Counted from the first letter of the stretch, positions 12,769 through 23,931 are shown. The stretch is 64,000 bases of DNA from Prunella strophiata (GCA_036583965.1 JAZBQD010000018.1:70325742-70389741), one strand, 5' to 3'. Made by a program: numbers and translations. The notes: generated by a model from the letters alone, not told the origin.

Positions 12769-15206
12769 AGCAGCTCTCAGAAACAGGGGCACCAGCAAGA
12801 GAGGGTCAAAGTGGAGGAGCAGCAATTTGTTCTGAGCCCCAGGAGACAATCCTTGTCTGCCAAGGGAAGGATTCACCTGTCACTGTAGGGCACGAAATCA
12901 CTCCATGCAGACAGCAGCTAAGACAAAAAGAGACATTTATTAATTTCTCACTCCAATTTATAGATCTCTGAAGTGCCAGTGTCATTGGAGGGTGACAGTG
13001 GCACCTCCTCAATGCCACTGGACAACCCAACAGTCCATCAAGTTGCTCGTCCCCCATAAAAGAATGTAAACAATAAGTTATTTACATAAAGTGTGTGAGA
13101 AAGCTCTGTACAAAAATGTAAATATCAGAAGGCTTTAGAAAAACTTAAAAAATCAGGGTGACATTCACCCTCTGCCTGAGGAGCAGCCCTTGGGGCTGTC
13201 AGTGCCTCTGAACCCCGGGTCAGAGGAGGGCAGGAATTCCTGGGAGCATTTCCTGCAGCCCTGGGCACCTCAGTGCCAGCAGGGAGGGCTCCCTGGCAGG
13301 GCAGGGGGCTCTTCCCCCTGGCAAGCACAGGCTGTGCCCACGTTTGGCTGCACCATCTCCAGTGGCCTGGCTGACAGGAGAGAGCCAGGCCAGCACAGAC
13401 TGACCTGGGGTAAGGGCAGGTTCCAAAGTGCCTCCCTGGGGAGCTGGGGCAGCCTGGTCCTGGATGTGCCATGGGAGGAAAGCTGCAGGGCAAGCTCCAT
13501 CCTCTCTGCCCAGCAGCTTGCATTTGGAGCCACCCATCAGGGAGGTGCACTCCCAGGCAGGAGAATCCTGTGCCCCAGCCTTTACAGAGAGTTTGAACCT
13601 GCTTCGTGGAGGTTTCTGTACCTCCTGTACCGAGCCCAGACCCTCTCAGGTGAGTGAGAGGTTTCCCTGTGTCCTTACAGCTGGATTTCAGCTGGAACCC
13701 TCCTGTTTGTCCCTCCAGAGCCCACATTTGTCTAAAATCAGAAAAAAACAGAAGGAATGTTTTCCCTTCAAAGGTGACAAGAGGTGAAAATTCCCCCCAG
13801 GAGTTCTGGTCTGCTCTGGTTCTTTCCTTGCAGCTTCCAGAGCCGTCAGACTCATTTGAGCTTGGGAACACAGAGACAGAAAATATTTAGAATTGGCACT
13901 GGGTTTATTTTCAGTCTTCCAAAGGCAGTCCAGAAGGGAGAAGCAGACTCTGAAGATTTATATGTTCTTTGAATAAGCAGTGAGCAGAGCCTTTAATTGA
14001 TCACAGCTCATTTAAAGTGAGAGCTGAGCAAACCTGGGGCTGCTGCAGGGCCAGGGCTCACAAAGACACACTTCCCCATGGCCTGGGGAATCCCAGTGCC
14101 TTTGGTGAGATCCTCTGCTGCTGGGAAGTTCTGACTCCCAGCACGACCCTTCAACCCTGGGGTGACCTGCTGGGCATGGCCCACCCTGGGCTCCTGTGCA
14201 GATACCCAGAGGCACAAAATAATGTCCTTGGGGTCCCGTTGTGGCCTGTGAGAGTCCTCTGCCTCTCACTTTGGGCTGTGACCCCCAAATTATGGCTGCC
14301 CTTGCCACTGCTGGCAACCAGCAAAATCCACAGAAATGAAAAGCAGTCATTGACCAGCTTGGACAAATGCTGTGTAGAGAGCTGTGGATCATTTTTCACT
14401 GGGAGTGAACTCAGTTAGAAGTGGAGGGATGGGGGCTGTGGGTTACTGGGGAATATGGGCTGAGTGTAGCTGATGGTTTGAACTGAAAATAAAAGTGAGG
14501 GGATGATGGAAGTGAAATGTCAAAATCTTTCTTTTCAACCTGTCTTATGTTTCACATCAGAAACACCAGAGCACTTTCAAAGCAAAACCTTTCAGCTTCC
14601 ATTTGTCATCTGAAAGAGGAAATTTCTTTCATAGTGGACCTGGTTATTTTTAAAAACTTTGAAATTAAGCAAAAAATTTAATTAGGAGGAAAAGTGAAGT
14701 ATTTTGGGTTGACCCCAAATGATCATTTTTCCAGCTTTTTTTCATTTCTCTGAAAATAGGAGGGGAAATAGTTGGGCTTGACTTACTTTAGTTGTTTTTC
14801 ATTGATTCCAGTAAAATCAGGGGTCTGAAAAAAATTATTCACGAGCTCTGAACCTTGCTCTGAACCAGGCTGCATCTCCTGGGGGCGTGGGCTGAGTACC
14901 TTCTCCTGATTATAAATAGTCTGTGCTTATAGACAGTAATTGAAAACATGAAGATGTGAGAAAAAATAAATTCCTTCTGAACCTCTCAGCAGTTTCCTGG
15001 GAGCTGGCAGGTCTCAGATCCACTGGGGATGTAGCTGGAGGCACATCTGTGCTTGGGAGAGCCCTGGGACAAGGGGCTGGCAGTGGGAAGGGCAAGGACA
15101 GAGCCCCAGGGAGGCTGCAGTGAGTGGGCTCCAGGCCCCTGCTCCCTTCCCAGAGCAGGAAAAGCACCAGGGGGGAAATCTCAGCTCACATCAGCTCCCT
15201 GAGCAT
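12769..15206. other. Unique sequence, no gene supported
   Basis: The region is AT-rich at 14470-14960. A possible short exon with acceptor and donor at 13588-13649 is discussed as a weak finding. No array and no CR1 copy was recognised. Confidence 0.4.
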
Positions 15207-15209
15207 CAT

Positions 15210-15383
15210 CCCCATCCCATCCCATCCCATCCCATCCCATCCCATCCCATCCCATCCCATCCCATCCCATCCCATCCCATCCCATCCCATCCCATCCCAT
15301 CCCATCCCATCCCATCCCATTATCCCATCCCATCCCATCCCATCCCATCCCATTATCCCATCCCATCCCATTTTCCCATCCCA
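15210..15383. repeat. CCCAT pentanucleotide microsatellite
   Basis: There are about 34 CCCAT units, with 2-3 bp insertions (TATCCCAT, TTTTCCCAT) at about 15320, 15352 and 15371. The C-rich strand is plus. Confidence 0.95.
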
Positions 15384-15774
15384 GAGCTGCAGGCTCTGTG
15401 TGACTCTCCTCACAGGAGTTTTGATTTCTTTCTGTTTCCTGCTGAGTTCTGCAGCTTCCCCTGCAGGGGCTGGCCTGGAACCTGCTGGGCAGCCACATCC
15501 AAACACTGCTGCAAACAAAAAGCCAAAATATTTGAATTTGGGCCCCACATCAGTGGTGGGTGTGGAGCCCCTTCCCTGCAGACTCCTGTGATCTGCAGGG
15601 TGTCCCTGCTGTCCCCTCCAGGCTGCCACAGCCACACACCCCCACTGCCTGTTTCCTAAAGAATTGGGGTCATTTCTGCCTCTTTCTGCTCCTCCCTTTC
15701 CTCCTTCTCCCAGCAGCTCCTGAAACCATTTTTTATTATCAGCCACCCTCAAAGCAGAGAGACTTTCTTACAAG
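15384..15774. other. Unique sequence, no gene seen
   Basis: Nothing recognised. There is a pyrimidine-rich stretch at about 15670-15720. Confidence 0.4.
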
Positions 15775-16047
15775 GGATGGAGTGCAGGACACAGGGAATG
15801 GCTCCCAGTGCCAGAGGGCAGGGCTGGGTGGGAGATTGGGAATGAGGAATTGTTCCTGGCAGGGTGGGCAGGCCCTGGCACAGGGTGCCCAGAGCAGCTG
15901 TGGCTGCCCCTGGATCCCTGGCAGTGCCCAAGGCCAGGCTGGACTAGGGCTGGGAGCACCTGGGGATAGTGGGAGGTGTCCCTGCCATGGCAGGGTGGCA
16001 CTGGGTGGGCTCTGAGGTCCTTCCCACCCAAACCATCCCTGGGATCC
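15775..16047 (+). mobile_element. CR1 LINE 3' fragment
   Basis: It runs GGACACAGGGAATGGCTCCC, GGAATGAGGAATTGTTCCTG, GCCCAGAGCAGCTGTGGC, TGTCCCTGCCATGGCAGGG, TTCCCACCCAAACCATCC. It belongs to the same subfamily as the copy at 12353-12768. Confidence 0.88.
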
Positions 16048-17035
16048 TCTGACCATCTCCTAGAGGTGGAGCAGGTCCCTGCCACTGGGAGATGGTGGAG
16101 GGTGCAAACAGCTCCCCACACCAACAGGGAGCTGCTGGTGCAAAGGTGGAAAGAGAAGATTTCCAGTGTAGAACTTCTCAGTAAATCTCCCTTGTAGACT
16201 CTGACACATGTTGGGGCTGTTAGCACTGAAATTTGAGCAGCCTGGGATTGCCTCTCCTCACATATTTGGGTTCTCTGGAGAGTCCTCTGTTCTGTGTCTG
16301 TCACCTTGGCATTGGGTCCACCCTCCACACCTTGTCCTCACCACATACAGGAACTGTACAGATACAAAAAAGAGAAAAAAGGAAAAAAATCAACCAAAAC
16401 AACAGCTAAGAAACACCATTAAGACAACAGCTTCTGCAGGAGCAGAGGGCCAGCCCAGCAGAAGAGGCTCTGTGGAGGAAAGAGCAGCTGAGCAGGCAGC
16501 AGCTCCCTGCCTGAGGCTGAGCTGCAGTCCCACCCCTGCTCTCAGCCTGATTCTGGGCAGCTGCACCACGATAAAAAATTGCAAACTAATCAATCCATAC
16601 TCTGAGCTCTTCTAGAGAACACTTTGGGGAAATTGCTCTTCTGTATTGTCTGTCACGGAGAGGGAGGAGAAGGGAGACACTTTTCCCACCAACATTTCAT
16701 TTTGCAGGCTCACAGAGAGGAGCAGGGGCTGGGGGAAGGGGCTCCAGCAGAGCTGGGGATGCACAGCCATCGACCCCAGCTGAGAAATCAGGCCCTCATT
16801 ACACAGCAACACTGAATCCTGATTTATTGTTCTCCAGGAATGGAGGGAGGTCAGGCAGCAAAAATCAGATAAATAGGAGATGTGAGTCATCTGGGGCCAG
16901 CTGGCACTGCTGCAGACTCAGGACAAGCCACTTGTTTGCTGTAGGAAACCTTCCTTCAACACCACTGCATGGCACAGGGGCCTCCCAGGGCAGGGCCACG
17001 GAGCCTGTGCTGCACATGGGGCATCCTGTTAATCC
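16048..17035. other. Unique sequence, no gene seen
   Basis: It includes an A-rich run near 16365-16400. No exon recognised. Confidence 0.4.
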
Positions 17036-17164
17036 ATTCCATCCTTTCACCAAAAAATCCGTTTCCATCCTTACCATCCTTTCCCTCCTTTCCCATCCGT
17101 TCCCATCCTTGACATCCTTTTTGCATCCTGTCCATCCTTCGCAATCCTTTTAACCATCCTTTGA
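17036..17164. repeat. Degenerate CATCCTTTC repeat, left arm
   Basis: About 13 diverged copies of a CATCCTTTC-like 9-mer, with variants such as CATCCGTTC, CATCCTTAC and CATCCTTTTTG. It is the diverged left part of the array that resumes at 17602. Confidence 0.8.
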
Positions 17165-17310
17165 CAGCCGGGCCAGCCGGGCCAGCCGGGCCAGCCGGGG
17201 ACAGCCGGGCCAGCCGGGGACAGCCGGGCCAGCCGGGCCAGCCGGGCCAGCCGGGGACAGCCGGGCCAGCCGGGCCAGCCGGGGACAGCCGGGCCAGCCG
17301 GGCCAGCCGC
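17165..17310. repeat. 10-bp GC-rich minisatellite, about 14 copies
   Basis: Two unit types, CAGCCGGGCC and CAGCCGGGGA, alternate in a higher-order pattern. The translation resembles collagen (Gly-Pro-Ala), but the frame rotates and nothing suggests a gene. It is inserted in the CATCCTTTC array. Confidence 0.92.
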
Positions 17311-17314
17311 GCCC

Positions 17315-17600
17315 GGGGAAAGAAGGGAAAGAAGGGAAAGAAGGGAAAGAAGGGAAAGAAGGGAAAGAAGGGAAAGAAGGGAAAGAAGGGAAAGAAGGGA
17401 AAGAAGGGAAAGAAGGGAAAGAAGGGAAAGAAGGGAAAGAAGGGAAAGAAGGGAAAGAAGGGAAAGAAGGGAAAGAAGGGAAAGAAGGGAAAGAAGGGAA
17501 AGAAGGGAAAGAAGGGAAAGAAGGGAAAGAAGGGAAAGAAGGGAAAGAAGGGAAAGAAGGGAAAGAAGGGAAAGAAGGGAAAGAAGGGAAAGAAGGGGAA
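17315..17600. repeat. 9-bp polypurine array GGGAAAGAA, about 31 copies
   Basis: The unit is GGGAAAGAA and the copies are nearly identical. The tract is all purine on the plus strand and lies directly next to the pyrimidine-rich array to its right. Nine is a multiple of three, so one frame reads Lys-Gly-Lys-Lys-Gly-Lys throughout; this is not a protein gene. Confidence 0.95.
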
Positions 17601-17601
17601 A

Positions 17602-18195
17602 TCCTTTCCATCCTTTCCATCCTTTTACATCCTTTCCATCCTTTTACATCCTTTCCATCCTTTTACATCCTTTCCATCCTTTCCATCCTTTCCATCCTTT
17701 TACATCCTTTCCATCCTTTTACAATCCTTTCCATCCTTTCCATCCTTTCCATCCTTTCCATCCTTTCCATCTTTTCCATCCTTTTACATCCTTTCCATCC
17801 TTTCCATCCTTTTACATCCTTTCCATCCTTTCCATCCTTTTACATTCCTTTCCATCCTTTCCATCCTTTTACATCCTTTCCATCCTTTCCATCCTTTCCA
17901 TCCTTTTACATTCTTTTCCATCCTTTTCATCTTTTCCATCCTTTCCATCTTTTCCATCCTTTCCATCCTTTCCATCCTTTCCATCCTTTCCATCCTTTCC
18001 CATCCTTTCCATCCTTTCCATCCTTTTCATCCTTTTCCATCCTTTCCATCCTTTCCATCCTTTCCATCCTTTCCATCCTTTCCATCCTTTCCATCCTTTC
18101 CATCCTTTCCATCCTTTTCCATCTTTTCCATCCTTTTCATCCTTTTCCATCCTTTCCATCCTTTTCCATCTTTTCAAACCTTTCCCATCTTTTCC
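17602..18195. repeat. 9-bp pyrimidine-rich array CCTTTCCAT, about 64 units
   Basis: The unit is CCTTTCCAT, with frequent CCTTTTACAT variants and a few CTTTTCCAT variants. It is almost free of G on the plus strand. A 391-codon frame spans this array, the purine array and the GC-rich array. I treat that frame as a repeat artefact. Confidence 0.95.
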
Positions 18196-18341
18196 ATGGC
18201 CTTTCCCATCTCCTGCCTTTTCCACCAGAGCAGGGAGCTGGACAAGGCTGGAAAACCAGAATTCAGCAGAAGGAAGATCCTTGTCAGAGGAACCAGAGTT
18301 TCTGATGAACACCACAATTATTCCAGAGTGCAGTAGTGGAG

Positions 18342-18614
18342 AATCACCAAATCATGGAGGGGTTTGGGATGGAAGGGACCCTAAATCCCATCCCATCCCA
18401 CCCCTGCCATGGCAGGGACACCTGCCCACTGTCCCAAGTGCTCCAGCCCCAGTGTCCAGCCTGGCCTTGGGCACTGCAGGGACCCAGGGGCAGCCACAGC
18501 TGCATCTGGGCACCTGTGCCAGGGTTCTTCCCCACACAGGGAGAAGTTTCTCCCTAACATCCAACCTCAATCTCCCCCCTCCAGCTGAAGCCATTCCCTG
18601 TGTCCTGTCAGACT
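18342..18614 (-). mobile_element. CR1 LINE 3' fragment (reverse)
   Basis: It begins with a degenerate octamer end and TTTGGGATGGAAGGGACCC, then CCATGGCAGGGACACCTGCC, CAGCCTGGCCTTGGGCACTG, GGGGCAGCCACAGCTGC and GGGAGAAGTTTCTCCCTAAC. It ends at CATTCCCTGTGTCCTGTC. Confidence 0.88.
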
Positions 18615-19177
18615 CCAAGTGGTGCCACAGGGGCAGAGCAGAGCTCCTTCCCTCTGAACCACAGGAGGATCTTTAGGAGTGCCAGGGAGAGAGAATAACT
18701 GCAGAAAATAACTCCTCCATCCCTGGCTCTGCTTGGCCTCTTGGAGCAGGTAGGAAATCACCACACCTGCTGAACTCTTGGGGTAGAAGCTGTGCCTGTG
18801 GCCCAGCCCAGGGGGAGATGGACTGCAAGGGGATAAATTATAATTGTCATTGGAAGCAAAGAACATCCTCCAGGGCTTCCCTGGAGGAAAGGCACACAAC
18901 ATGTAATTTCAAAGCTGTGAGAGTAAATGTGAGAGAATAAAGGCCTGGACAATAATGCTGCCCCTCTCTTCTGGAGTGCTTATTGGAAACACCAACTGGA
19001 GAGCACAGAGTGTGCTGTGGTGTTTAAAAAAACAAACCCAGAAAATGTCCTGGTTAATGACATGGAGAATCTCCTCTAATAAACTGGGAAGTGCTCTCTG
19101 AAGGAGTCACACTCTGAGTCATGCTCTGGGAGGGGACACAGGGCACAGGTGTGTGCTGCAGGCAGAGGGATCACAGG
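18615..19177. other. Unique sequence, no gene seen
   Basis: Nothing recognised. Confidence 0.4.
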
Positions 19178-19395
19178 CTCAGGAATCACACCATGCTTGG
19201 GCTTGGAAGGGACTTTAAAAATGCTCTTGTTCCACCCTGCCAGGGCAGGGACACCTCCCTCTGCCCCAGGCTGCTCCCAGTGCCCAGCCTGGCCTTGGGC
19301 ACTGCCAGGGATCCAGGGGAGCCACAGCAAAGCTGGCAATTCCAGCCCAGCCCCTCCCCACCCTCCCACACAGCAATTCCCAATTCCCCAGATCC
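19178..19395 (-). mobile_element. CR1 LINE 3' fragment (reverse)
   Basis: It runs GGAATCACACCATGCTTGGG, GGCTTGGAAGGGACTTTAAA, CCAGGGCAGGGACACCTCCC and CAGCCTGGCCTTGGGCACTG. It is degenerate beyond the GCCACAGC block. Confidence 0.85.
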
Positions 19396-20621
19396 CAAAT
19401 AACCCTGAGCTCCCTCAGCTTAAGGCTTAAAAGTCAGCAAAGAACATCACCTGTGCAGGGCTTGGCAGAAGTGTGGGAGGGCCTGGGGAGCCATGCCCTG
19501 GCTCTGGGTGTCAGTGACACCCATCCACCCCCTGAGCACTGCACCCAGGATGAGGAAGACTGGGCAGTGAGGATTTGAGAAAAGCAGAGTTTGGCACTAT
19601 TTCTCCTAGAAAGTGATTTAGTAAGTAAAAAGTGACAGTGTATCCAGGGGAGAGCTGCTCAAGTATTTACAATTATATCATTTGTAAGAGTGATTTGAGG
19701 GGAATTGAACAGCTTACTTACAGTTTACTTCTTCTTTTCTCTCTTTTTTTTTTTTTTTTTTTTCTTTTTCTTTTTGGTGTGTGTGGAAAGTGTCTGCTTC
19801 CTTTGAAAATACTCACATTGCTCATTGAAGACTGAACCTGGGGAAGCTTTTTTTGCCAAAACCTCACTAAACACTGCATTCAGTGAAAGGTTGATTTTTT
19901 TTTATCCTTGGAAGAACAGAAGCTCTTCTGTTTTGATTTTATCTCTGTTTTCAGGAAAGAACAAAACATTTGCTAACCATATCCACCTTAAAAGCTGGTA
20001 AGGTCAAAGTCTTGGAATATCTTAGAAAACTTGGAAGTGGTCTGAAAAGTCTGAGTTCAAACCTTCCTCTGGGCTGTTCTTACACCCTCTGAGATAATGA
20101 ACCAATGGGTGACACCAACATCAAGGCTCTGGAGAGGTGTGAAAAATCCCTTTGAAATCGACACCAATTTCTGGCTCTGAATTCTCCAAACTGTCGAGAC
20201 AGCTGCCAAGGGCAGATCCAAATTCCTCCTAATCCAAGGCAAGATCTGAGCACTTGAAGATGTAACTTGATTGGAAGCTTGGATCTGAGTTCTGCTGGAA
20301 ACACCTCCCTCCCATCCTGCAATGATGCCTCAAAGAGATCAAAGGCACCAGAACATTCCAGCAGGGCAAATCCAGCTTGGGCACTGGATTTCTGTTTTGA
20401 AATTTGGTTTTTCACTGCTGGCTGGGGAAGGGGGACAGGAGGAACATGCCCAGGAAGGTTGTGGCTCTGGGCTGGTTTTGAGGGCTGGCTCCAGCATCTC
20501 CCTGCCCAGCACAGTCAGACTGGGCGGGCTGGGGTCAGGCAGGACCTCAGGTGGAGATGATCCAAATGAGAATGGAACTCAGCTCCTGCTGGTTTGTACC
20601 ATCCCAGGACTTGGTTAAAGA
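19396..20621. other. Unique sequence with poly(T) run
   Basis: A T-rich tract (about 22 T, then TTTC interruptions) lies at 19740-19775. No exon recognised. Confidence 0.4.
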
Positions 20622-20690
20622 GAATCACAGAATCCCTAGAGTTGGAAAGGACCTCCAAGATCATCCAGTCCAACCTTTGACCAAAGCCAA
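20622..20690 (-). mobile_element. Short CR1 3' end (reverse)
   Basis: AGAATCACAGAATCCCTAGA, followed by GTTGGAAAGGACCTCCAAGA and TCATCCAGTCCAACC, is the reverse complement of the last part of a CR1. This subfamily differs from the CATGGCAGGG copies. Confidence 0.85.
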
Positions 20691-20825
20691 GGTAAATGAA
20701 TCTGTTCCCAGCACAGAGCTGAGCTGGGCTTGTGTGCTCCTCACCCTGCTGCTGAGGCCCCTTCCCAGGCCAGCACAGCCTCCAGGCCCCACAAAGGACC
20801 CACCTGAGCACCTTCCAGGACTTCT

Positions 20826-21035
20826 GGGATCACAGAATCACAGAACTGTTTGAGTTGGAAGGGACCCTAAAGCTCCTCCAGTGCCACCCCTGCCATGGCA
20901 GGGACACCTCCCACTGTCCCAGGTGCTCCAGCCCCAGTGTCCAGCCTGGCCTTGGGCACTGCCAGGGATCCAGGGGCAGCCACAGCTGCTCTGGGCACCT
21001 GTGCCAGGGCCTCACACCCTGCCAGGGAAGAAGCT
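20826..21035 (-). mobile_element. CR1 LINE 3' fragment (reverse)
   Basis: It opens with GATCACAGAATCACAGAACT (two octamers). TTGGAAGGGACCCTAAAG, CCATGGCAGGGACACCTCCC, CAGCCTGGCCTTGGGCACTG and GCAGCCACAGCTGCTCTGGG follow. It lies 135 bp from the preceding CR1 end in the same orientation. Confidence 0.9.
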
Positions 21036-21635
21036 GTCTGATGTCCCCCCAGCCCTGCTGTGTCAGTTTGAAGCCCCTCTCCTGCAGGGGTCTGCACGCT
21101 GTGAGCCCAGCTCTGGTCCCACAGGCTCTGGGTGAAGCTGGAGATGCCATCCCTGTGCCTCTGCTCTGTGCCCAGCCCAGCAGTGGGGTCAGCCCTTCCC
21201 TGGCCATGGCTGCAGTGCCAGCACCTGCCTGGCCCGGGGGCAGCCCCAGGAGCTCTGCAGCTCCACACGTCCTGGGCAGCCCCAGACACTGCACTGCTCT
21301 GCCCACACCTGGCAGGTGGGAAATGGACTGATGGTGTCAAACCAGCCCCTGGCAGCTCCCTCCCTGCAGCCTCGACTGAAGGCATGGAGGGAGGAGCACT
21401 TCACCCCAGGGAATCTCCCTCCCTCCCTCCCTCAGCTTGGGCTGCTGCTGCCTCTGCAGGTGGGACATCATCTGCCTGTCTGCTCGGGGCAGAAACCCAG
21501 CAGAAACCCCAGCACAATCCTCACCTGTGCAGCAGCAACACACACAGCACTCTGGGCTGCTGGGCCTTGGAAGGGGGGTCTGCAAAAATGGAAATGGAAA
21601 TGCATGCTGGACTCAGCTCCCAGGGAGCCCTGGCC
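21036..21635. other. Unique sequence, no gene seen
   Basis: This is GC-rich and has a short CCCT run at 21415-21435. No exon with credible splice sites recognised. Confidence 0.4.
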
Positions 21636-21685
21636 TTGTGCTCTCTCCTGGAAGGTTCCTGCCCATGGCAGGGGTGGAACAAGGA
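21636..21685 (+). mobile_element. Possible short CR1 remnant
   Basis: Only the box CCTGGAAGGTTCCTGCCCATGGCAGGGGTGGAAC (split here at 21650-21683) matches the CR1 3' end. The rest is diverged, so this is a weak call. Confidence 0.45.
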
Positions 21686-21740
21686 TACATGGATGGAACG
21701 TGGATAGAACGTGGATGGAACGTGGATAGAACGTGGATGC
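21686..21740. repeat. Short GGATGGAACGT/GGATAGAACGT repeat
   Basis: About four copies of an 11-12-bp unit alternate between GGATGGAACGT and GGATAGAACGT. Confidence 0.8.
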
Positions 21741-21789
21741 ATGGAGCAAGGTGCTCTTTCACGTCCCCCCTGTGGGAGGATGGACTGTA

Positions 21790-22058
21790 GAAGAACAAGA
21801 GATGGTGCTGAAGGCAATCTCACTCCTGAAGAGCTGCAGCTGTACTAATTACCAAAGATTAAGAAAAGGCCTGCCCTTAATAAGCCACAGGTATGTCCAG
21901 TGAGGCTGAGTGTTATAAAAGGGTGGGCTAAGTACGGGAGAGAGAATTGGAGTCGGTCAGCAGTGCTGTGGTGAGGAGGAAGGAGTCAGCCAGCAGTGAG
22001 GAGCTACCCATGAGAGATCACAGAGAAGGTATGAAAGTTTTACAGAAAGACAGCAATA
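21790..22058 (+). promoter_or_regulatory. TATA-containing block, possible solo LTR
   Basis: TATAAAA at 21914-21920 is followed about 25-30 bp downstream by a purine-rich segment (GGGAGAGAGAATTGG). A degenerate direct repeat follows (GTCGGTCAGCAGTG / GTCAGCCAGCAGTGAGG). The layout (AT-poor U3-like part, TATA box, short downstream part) resembles a long terminal repeat of an avian endogenous retrovirus. I could not define terminal TG/CA, a target-site duplication or any internal retroviral gene. A host promoter or chance TATA box is equally possible. Confidence 0.3.
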
Positions 22059-22059
22059 C

Positions 22060-22098
22060 CCCCCCAAGCCAAACTGTTCTGTGGTTCTGTGAAATCTC
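22060..22098 (+). mobile_element. CR1 terminal remnant
   Basis: CCAAGCCAAACTGTTCTGTG followed by GTTCTGTG matches the last bases and octamers of a CR1. Too short for subfamily assignment. Confidence 0.55.
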
Positions 22099-22289
22099 CA
22101 TTCCTGTTGAAGCCACTGCTTTGTCCCAACCCTGTGTGGGCAGGTCATACAACAGCCTTGCTCATTTTTGCAGGAACCTGGTGTGCTGAGCTGAAACCAG
22201 AAGCAGTGGGACCCCTCTGACACAGCTCCTGCAGGGGGGTTTGCCTGGCAGGAGAGGGACAGAGAGCCCTGGACACCAAACATTGCAGC

Positions 22290-22365
22290 TGCTGACTTGG
22301 TGTGGGCACGGGTCTGACACAGGGGTCAGGGTGTGACACAGGGGTCAGTGTAACACAGGATCAGC
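22290..22365. repeat. Short GTGACACAGGGGTCAG repeat
   Basis: About three imperfect copies of GTCTGACACAGGGGTCAG. Confidence 0.6.
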
Positions 22366-22487
22366 TGCCACTGCAGCCCCAGGGACAGCCCCCTGATCAG
22401 CCTGGGCACATCCCCAGGGAGGTCTCTGCTCTTCAGAGCAGTGGAGCCAAGACACAGCTCAGGGGAGCAGATGTTGACACAACCTGG

Positions 22488-22683
22488 GACCCACCAGAGT
22501 CACCCAGTCCCCTGCCCAGGCCCCCAGAATCCCACCCTGGGCATCCCTGGCAGCTCCAGAGCTCTGGCAGCCTCGGGGCCGTGCCCATTCCCTGGGGAGC
22601 AGTGCCAGCACCCTCTGGGGAAGAACCTTTCCCTCAAATCCATTCCTAACCCTGCCCTGGCCCAGCTCCAGCCGTTCCAGCTC
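22488..22683 (-). mobile_element. CR1 LINE fragment (reverse)
   Basis: It contains CAGAATCCCACCCTGGGCAT, GCTCCAGAGCTCTGGCAGCC, CAGCACCCTCTGGGGAAGAA and CCAGCTCCAGCCGTTCCAG. It belongs to the same subfamily as the copy at 6258-6552. Confidence 0.82.
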
Positions 22684-23707
22684 TGTGAAGAAAAGAGAAT
22701 TCTTTGCCCTTTTATTCCACCTTCTCATCCCCTCCTCCTCCATCTCTCCAGGGCTGCCTGGACCTTGCTGCCTTTTCCATCCCAACTCCTCTTTTCCTGC
22801 CCTGCTGGCAGTTTTCGGGGAAATTTCTGGAGCGTTTCCATTGCAATGCAAGGGACTCGAAGTCACCGAGCACGGGCACACCTCCTCTGCTGTGAAATAG
22901 AGCCTTTAGGAGAAGTTAAGGACAAACCCCTTCCCTTACAGAAGCACTCCCCGTGACAGCCTCACTAATTAGTCGTTATTAACAGTGATAACAGAGCTAT
23001 CGGATCTGATCGACAGCAGATGATGGTGATTACGGGGATTCGCCGGCGCTGGGAGCTCTGGGGACAGAGGGATTTTTCGGGCAGCTCCAGGGAAGGGTCC
23101 CCTCGGCAGGAACGCGGGGCTGGGAGGATGCGCCGGCCGCTCCAGGTTTGGGCAAGCACACGTTCCACGGCGTGTCCAACTGACCACAGCCGCGGAAACG
23201 CTGCTGAGGCCCCCTCGTCCTCCCTCCAGCGCCACAGGCATTTCCCTCTGGGCTTGCATTTCCTTTTCCCCTGCTGCATTCTTCTTCATGAAATCGGCCT
23301 TGAGGAATAAAACCCGACACAGAGACACAGAGACATCCCTGCTGGGGAGCGCGGGCACCGGCGGCAGCCCCGTCCCTGCTGTCCCCGCTGTCACTGGCAC
23401 TGTCACTGTCACTGTGACCCTGCCCCGCTCCTGCAGCCCCCAGTCCCCACCCCGCACCGCCCCCTCACCAGCCCTGGGGCAAACCCCGGCTGGAAGGGTG
23501 ATCCACCCTGCTGCAGTGAGAGCCCCGAGGGGCCGCTGCCCTGCAGCCTGCACCGTGATGTGAGCAGAGCCCAGATATTCCTTTGCCATGAAGAGGAGCC
23601 CCGGGTGCACAGGAGATGGAGGGAAGGAGAGAGGCTGGGGGTGCAGAGGTGCTCCCTGCACCTGCTTCTCTAAGCCAGCTCCAGGGGAGTCTGAACACCC
23701 CCCTGGG
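22684..23707. other. Unique sequence; candidate conserved element and weak CpG cluster
   Basis: At 22962-23035 there is a block with CTAATTAG, TTATTAAC, TGATAAC and GATCTGATC motifs that differs in composition from its surroundings. CpG dinucleotides are denser at about 23035-23540. No exon with a signal of coding was recognised in either strand. Confidence 0.35.
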
Positions 23708-23931
23708 ATCAGCACCCTGTGGGGCACATCTGGAGATCAGCACCCTGTGGGGCACATCTGGAGATCAGCACCCTGTGGGGCACATCTGGAGATCAGCACC
23801 CTGTGGGGCACATCTGGAGATCAGCACCCTGTGGGGCACATCTGGAGATCAGCACCCTGTGGGGCACATCTGGAGATCAGCACCTCGTTGGGCACATCTG
23901 GAGATCAGCACCTCGTTGGGCACATCTGGAG
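23708..23931. repeat. 28-bp minisatellite, 8 copies
   Basis: The unit contains ATCAGCACCCTGTGGGGCAC, then ATCTGGAG. Six copies have CCCTGTGGGG and the last two have CCTCGTTGGG. Total length is exactly 8 x 28 bp. Confidence 0.95.

Noticed and set aside
17161..18336. A collagen-like, then Lys-Gly-rich 391-codon protein
   Set aside because: It crosses three different tandem arrays whose periods happen to keep the frame open. Nothing outside the repeats supports it.
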